Shown: positions 1 to 8,542 of the stretch, piece by piece | Position numbering within the stretch: position 1 is the first letter of the stretch | Layout of the letters: the number at the start of each line of letters is the position of its first letter | NCBI GenBank assembly: GCA_025450195.1 | Contig: JANWHW010000003.1 | Location: forward strand, 1-55,553 | Source: Solirubrobacterales bacterium | GTDB lineage: Bacteria; Actinomycetota; Thermoleophilia; Solirubrobacterales; 70-9 | Length of the DNA stretch: 55,553 bases | Direction of reading: 5' to 3' | Notes under the pieces: generated by a model | The model's input: only the letters and a program-made list of their open reading frames with translations | Databases searched by the model: none | Told to the model about the DNA's origin: nothing | Program-made: the position numbers and the translations under genes

Positions 1-1
1 C

Positions 2-469
2 CGGGCCAAAGTTGGCGCCCGGCTCAACGGCGACAGCGAGGCCGGCTTCACGCTGATCGAGCTCCTCGTCGTCATGCTCATCCTCGGAATCCTGGCCGCG
101 ATCGCGCTGCCGGCGTTCTTCAACCAGAAAGAAAAGGCCGGAGACGCGAAGGCCAAGGAGTACGCGCACTCGGCTCAGGTCGCCATGGAGACGTACTCCA
201 CCGACCACAACGGCAGTTACGTGGGTGCTGACACGGCTGCTCTTGAGGCAATCGAGCCTACGCTGAGCAGTGCAGACCTGACGATCAGCTCGGCAACGGC
301 CACCGCGTACAAATTCGTGTCGAAATCCACGAGCACAAACGAATTCTTCGTGGAAAACACGGCTGGCACCATGGCTTTCCTCTGTAAAGCACCAGGCACT
401 GGTGGTTGTCCTGCTGAGGAAGTGGGCGAAGAAGAAACCCCGACGGGTTACGGCAACTGGGGTGGTTGA
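2..469 (+). CDS. Type IV pilin-like protein (5' end outside window)
   Basis: This is a structural subunit or pseudopilin of a type IV pilus, made as a prepilin, cleaved and methylated by the peptidase encoded downstream, and assembled in the cell envelope. The open frame enters from the left edge. The prepilin cleavage site is visible as G|FTLIELLVV with Glu at mature position 5, followed by a hydrophobic helix ending near 'IALPAFF'. The charged stretch after it (NQKEKAGDAKAKEY) is typical of the alpha1 helix, and the C-terminal part is Thr/Ser-rich with two Cys. The Met codon at position 74 lies inside the hydrophobic helix and cannot be the start, so the true start is upstream of the window. 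A hairpin terminator follows the stop. Pilin class is secure; major versus minor pilin is not decidable here. Confidence 0.9.
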   Translation, partial: RAKVGARLNGDSEAGFTLIELLVVMLILGILAAIALPAFFNQKEKAGDAKAKEYAHSAQVAMETYSTDHNGSYVGADTAALEAIEPTLSSADLTISSATATAYKFVSKSTSTNEFFVENTAGTMAFLCKAPGTGGCPAEEVGEEETPTGYGNWGG

Positions 470-511
470 TCCCACTAGCCGCATCGCTTTGGCCTAGCCA
501 AGCGTGAAGTT

Positions 512-548
512 GGAGGGGCGGGCCACTTGGTCCGCCCCTCCCGCTTTT
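512..548 (+). terminator. Rho-independent terminator after the pilin gene
   Basis: A perfect 10-bp stem (GGAGGGGCGG / CCGCCCCTCC, 512-521 and 532-541) with a 10-nt loop is followed by CGCTTTT. It lies 43 bp after the pilin stop and would separate the abundant pilin transcript from the downstream genes. It also argues against starting the next gene at the GTG at 527, which lies inside the hairpin. Confidence 0.8.
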
Positions 549-577
549 CGGCCAGGCAAGGCGACAGGGCTAAACGG

Positions 578-2977
578 ATGGCCGATTCCAGCCGATACCC
601 GCTGACGATGCCGATCGAGTCCTCGACACTCACCCCGGGCTCGCCTCGCGAGCTGCCTCTCTTGGGCCGCGCCGGTGTCGCGCTCGGTGTCTTCCTGATC
701 ATGGCCGGGTTTGCTGCTTCCCCTGCCGCCGCCTCCACGGTCATTTACAACGGGATCGCGGCCGATGGCCACGTCGCCTTCTTCAGCACCGAAGAAGCGC
801 TCGTCCCCGGCGACACCGACAATGAACGCGACGTCTACGAGCGCTCCTACGACGAGGCGCTCGAACGGTACGTGACGCGTGAGGTATCGATCGGGCCGGT
901 TGGCGGCAACGACGCGCTGCCGGTGCAGTACGACGCCGTATCGGCTGACGGCAACCAGGTCTTCTTTGCGACGAAAGAGCCGCTGGTTGGCATCGACACC
1001 GATCACCGCACCGACATCTACCGGCGCGAGTTGAGCACCAACACGACGACGCTGGTGTCCCGGGGAGAAGCGTCGTGCGAATCGAAAGGCTGCGGAAGCG
1101 GTGCCTTCGACACCAGCTTCGCGCCTGGCGGCCTCACCGCCGATGGCGAGGAGCTCTTCTTCGTCACCGACGAGAAGCTCTCCGCCGCTGACGAAGACGG
1201 CTCTCCCGACATCTACGTGCGCGACCTAGGGGCAGGCACGACGGCGCTGGTATCGGAGGGCTCGGCCGGCTGCCAGGAAGAAGGCTGCGGCAACGAAGCC
1301 TTTGGCGTTTCTTTCAACGCCGTCTCGGCAGACGGTTCGGCCGCTGTCTTCAGCAGCAACGAGTCACTGTCCGAAGAAGACGAAGACGAACTCCAGGACC
1401 TCTACGTTCGCGACCTGGAGGGTGGGGCGACGCAGCTCGTGTCGACTCCCGGCAGCTGCCCCGGCAGCGTCGACTGCAAAGCCGTTTACGGCGGGATCGC
1501 GGCCGATGGCTCCCACGTCTTCTTCGAGAGCAGCGAACAGATCTCAGAAGAAGACGAAGACGAATCCCAGGATGTCTACGACTGGACTTCGGGTGGCGGG
1601 GCTGCGCTCGCGTCCATCGGCCCGGAAGGCGGTAACGGCGCCCCCAACGCGACCTTCGCCCGCAGCTCAGCAGACGGTGGGGCGGTCTTCTTCGAGACAA
1701 GCGAGCAGCTGACCGCCACCGACGAAGACTCCTCACAGGATGTCTACCAGCGCTCCGTCGGCGTCACCACCCTTGTCTCGACCGGCCCGGAAGGCGGTAA
1801 CGGCGCCTTCAACGCTTCCCTGCGGTGGGTCTCTCCGGATGGCTCCAGCGCGGCGGCGTTCTTCAGCACCGCCGAGCAGCTGACCAGCGCGGACAAAGAT
1901 TCCTCGGTTGACGTCTACCAGCGCTCCGTCGGCGTCACCACCCTTGTCTCGACCGGCCCCGAAGGCGGCAACGGCCCCCCCGACGCGCTCTTCGCCGGCG
2001 CCTCTCACGACGGCTCGCGAGTCTTCTTCATCACCCTCGAGAAATTGGTTGGCGAAGACACGGACTCCAGCTCGGATATCTACCAGCGCTACGAAGGCGC
2101 CACGACGCTGATCTCAACCGGTCCCGAAGGGGGCAATGGGGCGTTTGGCTCAGGCCTTCCCGAAAACGGCAAAGGCGTCTCGAAAGAAGGCGGCCGGGTC
2201 TTCTTCACGACCGACGAGAGGTTGACCGAAGGCGATCCCGACGCTGAAACGGACATCTACGAACGCTCGGCCTCGACCACGCGCTTGGTCTCGGTCGGAA
2301 ATCTGCTGGCGCTGGGCCCGGTTGCGCCGACGTTGACCGCGACCAACCCGAAATCCCCCAGCACCTCCACCACGCCCTCGATCCTCGGCCAGGCCGAACC
2401 GGAAACCTGGATCAAGCTGTACGCGACTTTCGACTGCTCGGGAGAGCCCGTGGCCCAGGGCACCGTGGAGGAGCTGGCCGGGGCGGGCCTGGCCGTGACG
2501 GTAGCCGAAGGCTCGACGACGAGCTTCCGCGCCACCGCGGAAGCGGAAGGGCTCGTCTCGCCCTGCTCGGGCCCAATCTCATACAAGCAGGAAACGCCGC
2601 CGCCGCCCCCACCGCCGGGCGAAGAAGAAAAAGGCCCCGGAGGAGGCGGCACTCCCACGGGATCGGGTGGTGGCGGCTCCGGCGAGAAGACGCATAACGG
2701 CGGCATCGCCTACGTCGCGCCGGAGACGCTGATCACCTTCGGGCCCGCCTCGAAGACGAAGAAGCGCAAGGTCGTCTTCCGCTTCTCCGATGGGACCGGC
2801 CAGCCGGGGACCAGCTTCTCCTGCAAGGTCGACCGCCAGCGCTGGAAGGCCTGCAGCTCGCCGATGCGGGTGGCGAAGCTCGCGCGCGGCCGTCACGTCT
2901 TCGCCGTCAAGTCGGTCAACGCCGTTGGCACCTGGGACAGCCAGCCGGCCAAGCGCGCCTTCAAGGTGGTGCGATGA
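578..2977 (+). CDS. Secreted nine-repeat beta-propeller protein of the pilus locus
   Basis: A large exported protein (about 799 aa) of unknown exact function. The N-terminus has a hydrophobic segment (LGVFLIMAGF) ending in 'AASPAAAS', read as a signal peptide. Residues about 50-590 hold nine tandem units of 55-65 aa of the pattern (S/A)ADG..VFF.T.E.L...D.D...D(I/V)Y.R...T.LVS.GP.GGN, like TolB/WD40-type propeller blades with an Asp-rich loop in each. A domain of unclear fold, a Pro/Gly linker and a C-terminal Ig-like module with two Cys (FSCKVD, KACSS) follow. The start is placed at the ATG at 578 because 527 lies in the terminator; ATG 608 is an alternative. The stop overlaps the next prepilin gene (ATGA). 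Its position among minor pilins suggests a surface or tip protein; this is inference. Confidence 0.75.
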   Translation: MADSSRYPLTMPIESSTLTPGSPRELPLLGRAGVALGVFLIMAGFAASPAAASTVIYNGIAADGHVAFFSTEEALVPGDTDNERDVYERSYDEALERYVTREVSIGPVGGNDALPVQYDAVSADGNQVFFATKEPLVGIDTDHRTDIYRRELSTNTTTLVSRGEASCESKGCGSGAFDTSFAPGGLTADGEELFFVTDEKLSAADEDGSPDIYVRDLGAGTTALVSEGSAGCQEEGCGNEAFGVSFNAVSADGSAAVFSSNESLSEEDEDELQDLYVRDLEGGATQLVSTPGSCPGSVDCKAVYGGIAADGSHVFFESSEQISEEDEDESQDVYDWTSGGGAALASIGPEGGNGAPNATFARSSADGGAVFFETSEQLTATDEDSSQDVYQRSVGVTTLVSTGPEGGNGAFNASLRWVSPDGSSAAAFFSTAEQLTSADKDSSVDVYQRSVGVTTLVSTGPEGGNGPPDALFAGASHDGSRVFFITLEKLVGEDTDSSSDIYQRYEGATTLISTGPEGGNGAFGSGLPENGKGVSKEGGRVFFTTDERLTEGDPDAETDIYERSASTTRLVSVGNLLALGPVAPTLTATNPKSPSTSTTPSILGQAEPETWIKLYATFDCSGEPVAQGTVEELAGAGLAVTVAEGSTTSFRATAEAEGLVSPCSGPISYKQETPPPPPPPGEEEKGPGGGGTPTGSGGGGSGEKTHNGGIAYVAPETLITFGPASKTKKRKVVFRFSDGTGQPGTSFSCKVDRQRWKACSSPMRVAKLARGRHVFAVKSVNAVGTWDSQPAKRAFKVVR

Positions 2978-3555
2978 GGGCGTTGAACGCGAGGCTCGCT
3001 GGATGCCGCCGCGAGGGGGGGTTCACCCTGGTCGAGCTGCTCGTCGCCTCGACCATGGGCGTGGTTGTGCTCGGCGCGGTCGGCTCGCTGGTCGTCAGCG
3101 CGATGAAGACCCAGCCTCAGATCAGCGAGCGGGCGCAGGACGTTTCGACCGCGCGCTGGGTGCTGGAGCGGCTGACGCGCGAGATCCGCAACGGGGTCAA
3201 AGTCGACAAAGCGACCGCCTCCTCGGTGTCCTTCGAAACCTACGTCCGCCACAGCACCTGCGGGGGCAGCGGGGTTCTCGCCAGCACCTCGCCCGCGATC
3301 AAATGTGAGGTGACCTATACCTGCTCGGCGACGACGACCAAATGCACGCGAATCGAGGCCGCCCCCGGTGTCTACACGGGCACGGCGAGGACGATCTTCG
3401 AAGGGATCGGCAGCAGCAGCGTGTTCAGCTACGTCCCCAACGCCGCCGAAGCCACGTACATCGAAGTGACCCTGACCATGCCGAACCCCCGCGGGCCGGC
3501 GGCCCTGACCGTCTCCGACGGGGCTAGCCTGCGCAACGCGACCCTCACCTACTGA
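2974..3555 (+). CDS. Prepilin-like minor pilin (PilW/PulJ type)
   Basis: A minor pilin or pseudopilin of 193 aa. The leader is long and basic, then G|FTLVELLVA marks the cleavage site with Glu at +5 and the hydrophobic helix. The following segment (RWVLERLTREIRNGV) matches the conserved region after the helix in PilW/PulJ proteins. The periplasm-like domain has four Cys (CGGS, KCEV, YTCS, TKCT) that could form disulfides. It overlaps the upstream propeller gene by 4 bp and the next pilin gene by 1 bp, so the three are likely co-translated. Known members of the family prime pilus assembly; the specific subtype is an inference from sequence pattern. Confidence 0.85.
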   Translation: MRALNARLAGCRREGGFTLVELLVASTMGVVVLGAVGSLVVSAMKTQPQISERAQDVSTARWVLERLTREIRNGVKVDKATASSVSFETYVRHSTCGGSGVLASTSPAIKCEVTYTCSATTTKCTRIEAAPGVYTGTARTIFEGIGSSSVFSYVPNAAEATYIEVTLTMPNPRGPAALTVSDGASLRNATLTY

Positions 3556-4964
3556 TGCGGCGGCTGAGCGAGAGAGAGGCGGGCTTCACGATCGTCGAGG
3601 TGCTGGTCGCCTCGGTGCTTCTGGTGATCGGGGCGTTCACGACGTTCGCCCTGCTCAGCGCCGCGAACCGCAACACCGACCGCGCCAAGCAGACCCAGGT
3701 CGCGCTGAACATGGCTCAGCAGGAACTGGAGGCGCTGCGCAGCCTGACCAACGAAGAACTGGCGCTGACGGCGACCCCGCCACACTCCGGCGACCCGCTC
3801 GACCCCGACTACCGGGTCTCCAGCAGCGGCACCTTCGCCGTGGTCAGGGAGCCGCGCAGCTCCTATCGCAAACTGGTCGTCAACGAAGGCCCAATCGAAG
3901 GCGAATCGGAAGAGACAGTGAAAGGTGGCGTCGTCGTCCCCTCCGAATCCTTCGAAAGCGGCGACGTCAGCGGCACGGTCCATCGCTACGTGCTCTGGCG
4001 CAACGATGATCCCTGTGGGTCCTCCTGTCCCACCTCGCAGGACTTCAAGCAGATCGTCGTCGCGATCAAGCTTGACACGCCCGGCAACCAGGCAGGGGAG
4101 AGGGGCTATGTCGAAGCCCAATCCGACTTCGTCGATCCTACGGACAGCTCCGAAAACGACCCGGCACCGGATTCCGAAGGCAATCTGGTCACTGCGCAGC
4201 AGTTCTTCCTCACCGATACCCCGTGCGGGGAAGGCGGCGAAACGGAACGGGCGGAAATCGCCAGCGACCACCTGCTTCACAACACCCTTGGCACCTGCGC
4301 GAGCGGGTTGCAGACCGGCACCACGGTCGGAGCGCCGGACGCGCTGCTGCTCGGCGGCCCGCCGGACCCGGCACCGGAAGACCCCACCAGCCCGGTGCTG
4401 CACGACTACTCCGACGACACCTACCTCGAGCCCACGCCGGACACCGACAAGGGGGTCCAGATCCGCAAAGACGACACCAGCGGCTGTCACTACACGCCGG
4501 CTGGGGCCACCAACCCCGAGAGCCAGGTCCACCGCTGGGTCACCGACCCGATGGAAGCGGACTTCAAAATGACCGAAAAGGCGACGCTCGAGTTCTACAC
4601 ACGGACGCTGAACGACGAACTCTATACCGGCACGGTCTGCGTCTATCTCTTCAAACGCAGCGAAGCCGGCTCACCGCCGGAAGCGACCGACACGCAGCTG
4701 ACCAACAAAGTCGGCAGCACCGGATACTGGACCTACACGCCCGAAAAAAACGAATACTGGCCCCGCTTCGAATGGAAGAAGGTGCGGCTGACGATGACCT
4801 TCAACGGGGCTCCGTATACGATCCCGAAAGACGATCGGTTGGGGGTGGCTCTCAGTGTCGAGCGGAGCAACACGCCAGCCGACGCGATCCCGATTATGTA
4901 CGACCACCCCAACTACCCGACCCGGATCGAGGTCGACACCAGCACGCCGATCGAAGGCAGCTAG
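3555..4964 (+). CDS. Large prepilin-like protein (PilV-type N-terminus)
   Basis: This 469-aa protein starts with a short basic leader and G|FTIVEVLVA, the prepilin cleavage site, with a hydrophobic helix and the segment 'QQELEALRSL' typical of PilV/PulI minor pilins. It is more than twice the usual minor pilin length. The extra C-terminal region (about residues 150-469) contains several Cys pairs and a beta-rich, jelly-roll-like pattern that I cannot assign to a family; a minor pilin with an added ligand-binding domain is plausible. The start overlaps the upstream stop (TGATG). It is followed after 4 bp by the peptidase gene that would process it. Confidence 0.8.
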   Translation: MRRLSEREAGFTIVEVLVASVLLVIGAFTTFALLSAANRNTDRAKQTQVALNMAQQELEALRSLTNEELALTATPPHSGDPLDPDYRVSSSGTFAVVREPRSSYRKLVVNEGPIEGESEETVKGGVVVPSESFESGDVSGTVHRYVLWRNDDPCGSSCPTSQDFKQIVVAIKLDTPGNQAGERGYVEAQSDFVDPTDSSENDPAPDSEGNLVTAQQFFLTDTPCGEGGETERAEIASDHLLHNTLGTCASGLQTGTTVGAPDALLLGGPPDPAPEDPTSPVLHDYSDDTYLEPTPDTDKGVQIRKDDTSGCHYTPAGATNPESQVHRWVTDPMEADFKMTEKATLEFYTRTLNDELYTGTVCVYLFKRSEAGSPPEATDTQLTNKVGSTGYWTYTPEKNEYWPRFEWKKVRLTMTFNGAPYTIPKDDRLGVALSVERSNTPADAIPIMYDHPNYPTRIEVDTSTPIEGS

Positions 4965-4968
4965 CCCC

Positions 4969-5721
4969 ATGGCCCCCGCCGCGGCGCTTGCCTTTCTCGG
5001 GGGGCTGATCGCTGGCAGCTTCGTCACCGTGGTAGCGCACCGGGTGCCGCGGGGGGAATCGATCGTCGGGCCGCGCTCGCGCTGCCCGTCCTGCGGGGTG
5101 CAGATCGCCGCCTACGACAACCTGCCGGTGGTGTCCTGGGTGCTGCTGCGAGGGCGGGGACGCTGCTGCGGAGTCCCGATCTCGCCCCGCTACCCGCTGA
5201 CCGAGCTTGTCCTGGGAGCGCTCTACGCGGCGACCGTCCTGGTCCTCTGGGACGAGCCCGCCGAGATCGCCCTCGGCCTCGTCTTCGTCACCACCCTGGT
5301 TGCGGTCACGCTGACCGATCTGGAGCGGCGGATCATCCCCAACAAGATCCTGATCGTCGCCGCGGTCCTCGGCGTCGCGATCGCCGCAATCGGCGACCCC
5401 GGCAGCCTGCCGGAGCGGGCGATCGCCGCAGCCGCCGCGGGGGGCTTGCTCTTCCTCGCCGCGCTCGCCTACCCGCGCGGGATGGGGCTGGGGGACGTCA
5501 AGCTGGCGGCGGTGATGGGCCTCTTCCTCGGGCGCAACGTGGCCCCGGCGATCCTCGTTGCCCTCCTCGCCGGCTCCCTCGTCGGCCTTGCGATGATCGC
5601 CCGGGACGGGGCGGGCGCGCGCAAGAAGGCGATCCCCTTCGGCCCCTTTCTCGCCCTCGGCGGCGTCGTCGGCCTACTGGCGGGCGACCAGCTGATCGAC
5701 TGGTACCTGAGCACCTTCTGA
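4969..5721 (+). CDS. pilD: Prepilin peptidase PilD (type IV leader peptidase / N-methyltransferase)
   Basis: A polytopic membrane aspartyl protease of 250 aa that removes prepilin leaders and methylates the new N-terminus. The N-terminal domain carries the zinc-type cysteines (RCPSCG and RCCG) around 'YDNLPVVSW', as in bifunctional PilD. The two catalytic Asp are seen in 'TLTDLERRIIPN' and 'GLGDVKL' (the GxGDxK family signature). About eight hydrophobic segments are visible. The ATG at 4969 is chosen because it begins the conserved 'LAFLGGLIAGSF' helix; an upstream in-frame extension would lie inside the pilin gene. It is the likely processing enzyme for the three prepilins before it. Confidence 0.95.
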   Translation: MAPAAALAFLGGLIAGSFVTVVAHRVPRGESIVGPRSRCPSCGVQIAAYDNLPVVSWVLLRGRGRCCGVPISPRYPLTELVLGALYAATVLVLWDEPAEIALGLVFVTTLVAVTLTDLERRIIPNKILIVAAVLGVAIAAIGDPGSLPERAIAAAAAGGLLFLAALAYPRGMGLGDVKLAAVMGLFLGRNVAPAILVALLAGSLVGLAMIARDGAGARKKAIPFGPFLALGGVVGLLAGDQLIDWYLSTF

Positions 5722-5853
5722 GCCGGACTTTCCGCTGCCGTAGCTAAGACAGTTGTCCAGGTTCTCCTAGAAATAAGTAGTTGCAGGGCGAAAGGTCTGG
5801 GGCTTTCCTGTCGATTGAGAGAGGGCGGGTGCGGTTCGACCCCGGTCCTCCGA

Positions 5854-6981
5854 ATGCAACTGACAAGGAAAAAGAAGGCGTCGGCAGTTGTCGGCCTCGA
5901 CATCGAGGCGGGCAGCATTGCTGCGGCCGAGGTGAAGCAGAACGGGGGCGCACCGGTCGGCGGGGCGGCGATCGAGCCGCTGGCGCCCGGAGTCTTCCAC
6001 GAGGGCGAGGTGGCCGATACCGACGGCCTGGCCGAGGCCCTGAAGTCGCTCTTCTCCAAGCACAAACTCTCCAAGCAGGTGCGGCTCGGGGTTGGGAACC
6101 AGCGCGTGATCGTGCGCACCCTGCGCCTACCGGCGATCGAGGACCCGAAGGAGATGGACGCCGCAATTCGCTTCCAGGCCCAGGAGCAGATCCCGATGCC
6201 GCTCGACCAGGCGGTGCTCGAGCACCAAGTGGTGGGCGGGGTGCCGGCGGCGGAGGGGACCCAGCCCCAGCTAGATGTTGTTGTCGTGGCCGCCCGCCAG
6301 GACATGGTCCGCTCCTTCCTCGAGCCGATCCGGCGCGCCGGGCTGGAGCCGGTAGGGGTCGACCTCTCTGCCTTCGGGATGATCCGGGCACTAGCGGGGG
6401 TCGGGGCCGCAGAGGGCGCAGGCGGTTCCGGACCAGAGGAGGTCGTCGGGTCACCAGCCCAGCCGCTCGAGACGCCGGGCCCGCAGGATGAGGCAGTTCT
6501 CTACTGCAATCTCGGGGACGTGATGAACCTGGCCGTGGCGCGGGGTCGCTCCTGCCTCTTCACCCGCGTATCCAGCGTCGGCCTGGAGGGGATCGCCGCG
6601 CGCCTCTCCTCGGAAACCGACCTCAGCGTCGAGCACGCCGTCCAGTGGCTTCGCCACGCTGGCCTCGAGGCCCCCGTGGAGGAAATCGAGGGCGACCCCG
6701 CCCTTGTGGCCTCATCCCGGCGGGTACTCGAGGAGGGTCTGGGCAGCATCGTCGACGAGCTGCGGCTCTCGCTCGACTACTACGGGGCGCAGGAGAGCGC
6801 CGTGCCGGCCGGCCGCATCGTCCTCTGCGGCCCAGGCAGCACGCTTCCCGGCCTTTCCGCGCGAATGGAAGAGATGCTCGGGCTTTCGATCGCGGCCTCG
6901 TGCCCCCCGGCGCTTGCAGGGTTCGACACGAGCGACGCGGCGCGCCTCACACTTCCCTACGGCCTCGCCCTGGAGCACTGA
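5854..6981 (+). CDS. pilM: Type IV pilus assembly ATPase-like protein PilM
   Basis: A cytoplasmic actin-like protein (375 aa) that binds nucleotide and the N-terminus of PilN, forming the inner part of the PilMNO alignment complex. Visible family features are 'VVGLDIEAGSIAAAEV' (phosphate 1 loop), 'GVGNQRVIVRTLRLPAI' and 'AAIRFQAQEQIPM', all characteristic of PilM, and a C-terminal nucleotide-binding segment 'RIVLCGPGSTLPGL'. A low-complexity Gly/Glu insert lies near residue 190. The ATG at 5854 is preferred over one 39 bp upstream because the conserved N-terminus begins shortly after it. About 130 bp of non-coding DNA precede it, the only sizable gap in the pilus locus, so a promoter is likely there. 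pilN follows after 3 bp. Confidence 0.93.
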   Translation: MQLTRKKKASAVVGLDIEAGSIAAAEVKQNGGAPVGGAAIEPLAPGVFHEGEVADTDGLAEALKSLFSKHKLSKQVRLGVGNQRVIVRTLRLPAIEDPKEMDAAIRFQAQEQIPMPLDQAVLEHQVVGGVPAAEGTQPQLDVVVVAARQDMVRSFLEPIRRAGLEPVGVDLSAFGMIRALAGVGAAEGAGGSGPEEVVGSPAQPLETPGPQDEAVLYCNLGDVMNLAVARGRSCLFTRVSSVGLEGIAARLSSETDLSVEHAVQWLRHAGLEAPVEEIEGDPALVASSRRVLEEGLGSIVDELRLSLDYYGAQESAVPAGRIVLCGPGSTLPGLSARMEEMLGLSIAASCPPALAGFDTSDAARLTLPYGLALEH

Positions 6982-6984
6982 GCA

Positions 6985-7782
6985 ATGCGCCCCGTCAACC
7001 TGATCCCGCTCGAGGACCGGCGTGGCCAGAACGCGCCCCTCCGCACGGGCCCCGTTGCCTACATCCTGATCGGGGCTCTGGTGCTGGCGTTGGCGGGTGT
7101 GACCGCGCTGGTGCTCACCGGCAACCAGATCTCCGACCGCGAGAGCGAGCTGGCGCAGGTCGAGCGCGAAGACGCAGCCGCCACGGCGCGCGCCGAAAGT
7201 CTCGCCCCCTACGCCCAGTTCGCCGCTTTGCACGAACAGCGGGTGGCGACGATCTCCAGCCTCGCCGACAGCCGCTTCGACTGGGAGCGGGTGATGCGCG
7301 AACTGTCGCTGATCCTGCCCCACGACGTCTGGCTAGTCAGCCTCGATGCGACAGCGTCCGCGGAGGCGGAAGGTTCGAGTGGGGGCTCGGGTGGGTCGAT
7401 GCGCGGCTCGATCGCCGGTCCGGCGCTGGCGATCAGCGGCTGTGCAGCCGGCCAGGAAGCCGTTGCCGGCCTTGTCACCGCGCTCAAGGACATCGATGGG
7501 GTGACGCGCGTCGGTGTCGAATCCTCCGAACTGGCAGACCAGGAAGAAGGTGCCGGCAGCGCCTCTGAATCGGAATCTGACTCTGGTGGAGGCGCCTCCT
7601 CAGATTGCCGCACCCGCAGCTTCATTGCCCAGTTTGACCTCGTGGTCGCCTTCGACGCGGCTCCAGTACCCGTTACCGGCACCACGGAAGAAGGGGCGCC
7701 TGTGACGGCGACCGAAACATCCGAAGCCTCCGCCGAAGAGGTTTCCGGCGAAAGCTCTGAAGAAGGCTCGGAAGGCGGCTGA
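6985..7782 (+). CDS. pilN: Type IV pilus inner-membrane protein PilN
   Basis: A bitopic membrane protein of 265 aa that links PilM to PilO. The N-terminal 'MRPVNLIPLEDRR' is the conserved PilM-binding motif (INLLP-like). One transmembrane helix (about residues 26-46) is followed by a coiled coil (ISDRESELAQVEREDAA) and a ferredoxin-like domain with 'WERVMRELSLILPHDVWL'. The C-terminal 60 residues are Ser/Glu/Gly-rich and look disordered, longer than in proteobacterial PilN. It sits between pilM and pilO with 3- and 1-bp spacing, so the complex is probably made from one transcript. Confidence 0.92.
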   Translation: MRPVNLIPLEDRRGQNAPLRTGPVAYILIGALVLALAGVTALVLTGNQISDRESELAQVEREDAAATARAESLAPYAQFAALHEQRVATISSLADSRFDWERVMRELSLILPHDVWLVSLDATASAEAEGSSGGSGGSMRGSIAGPALAISGCAAGQEAVAGLVTALKDIDGVTRVGVESSELADQEEGAGSASESESDSGGGASSDCRTRSFIAQFDLVVAFDAAPVPVTGTTEEGAPVTATETSEASAEEVSGESSEEGSEGG

Positions 7783-7783
7783 G

Positions 7784-8542
7784 ATGGGCTCGACGAACAA
7801 GCTGATTGCCGTGATGCTCGGCGTCGCCGTGCTCGCGGGTGCCTTTTGGATGCTGGCCCTGAGCCCGAAGCGCCAGGAAGCGAGCGAGCTGTCCACCCAG
7901 GTGAGTCAGGCAAGGGAATCGCTGGCCCAGCACAGCGGCGAAGCCGAGCAGGCCGCGCAGGCGCGCCGCGAGTTCCCGGTCGATTACCAGCAGCTCGTCA
8001 TCCTCGGCAAGGCGGCCCCCGGCGACGACGACGCGGCGTCGCTGCTGGTGCAGCTGAACCAGATCGCGACAGCCAGCGACGTGCGGTTTCAGAACTTCAA
8101 TCTGAACGCCGCCAGCGGCGAAGCGCTGCCGCCGACCGCTCCTCCGGCCGAAGGTGCAGGCGGGACGCCCGTTTCGGCGACTGAGGTTGCAGCCTCGACG
8201 TTGCCGCTGGGGGCCGCGATCGGCCCGGCTGGGCTGGCCGTGATGCCCTATGAGCTCACTTTCAAGGGCGATTTCTTCCGGGTCGCCGACTTCATCAAGG
8301 GGCTCGACTCGCTGGTCGAGACAGAAGACGCCAAGGTCGATGTTCACGGGCGCCTGATCACGATCGATGGGTTCTCGCTGTCTGCGGACTCGAATGAGGG
8401 CTTCCCGGCACTGGAGGCGACGTTCACGATCACCACCTTCCTGACGCCGCCAAGCCAGGGCGTGACGGCGGGCGCGACGCCCGAAAGCCCGGCGCCGGAA
8501 ACCGGCACGCCGGTCGCGACCACGACGGGAGGCACGCCATGA
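7784..8542 (+). CDS. pilO: Type IV pilus inner-membrane protein PilO
   Basis: A 252-aa bitopic protein expected to dimerise with PilN. It begins with a transmembrane helix (LIAVMLGVAVLAGAFWMLAL), followed by a coiled coil and then the PilO-like domain with 'FPVDYQQLVILGKAAP' and 'YELTFKGDFFRVADFI'. A Pro/Thr/Ala-rich tail ends the protein. Its stop overlaps the start of the next gene (ATGA), which suggests translational coupling. The assignment rests on order, topology and the PilO-like central motifs. Confidence 0.9.
   Translation: MGSTNKLIAVMLGVAVLAGAFWMLALSPKRQEASELSTQVSQARESLAQHSGEAEQAAQARREFPVDYQQLVILGKAAPGDDDAASLLVQLNQIATASDVRFQNFNLNAASGEALPPTAPPAEGAGGTPVSATEVAASTLPLGAAIGPAGLAVMPYELTFKGDFFRVADFIKGLDSLVETEDAKVDVHGRLITIDGFSLSADSNEGFPALEATFTITTFLTPPSQGVTAGATPESPAPETGTPVATTTGGTP

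Noticed and set aside
5722..5853. GGTTCGACCCC near 5835 looks like a tRNA T-arm
   Set aside because: The flanking five bases do not pair and no acceptor, D or anticodon arm can be drawn around it.
5722..5853. c-di-GMP riboswitch before pilM
   Set aside because: No conserved GEMM core or tetraloop receptor sequence could be found in the gap.
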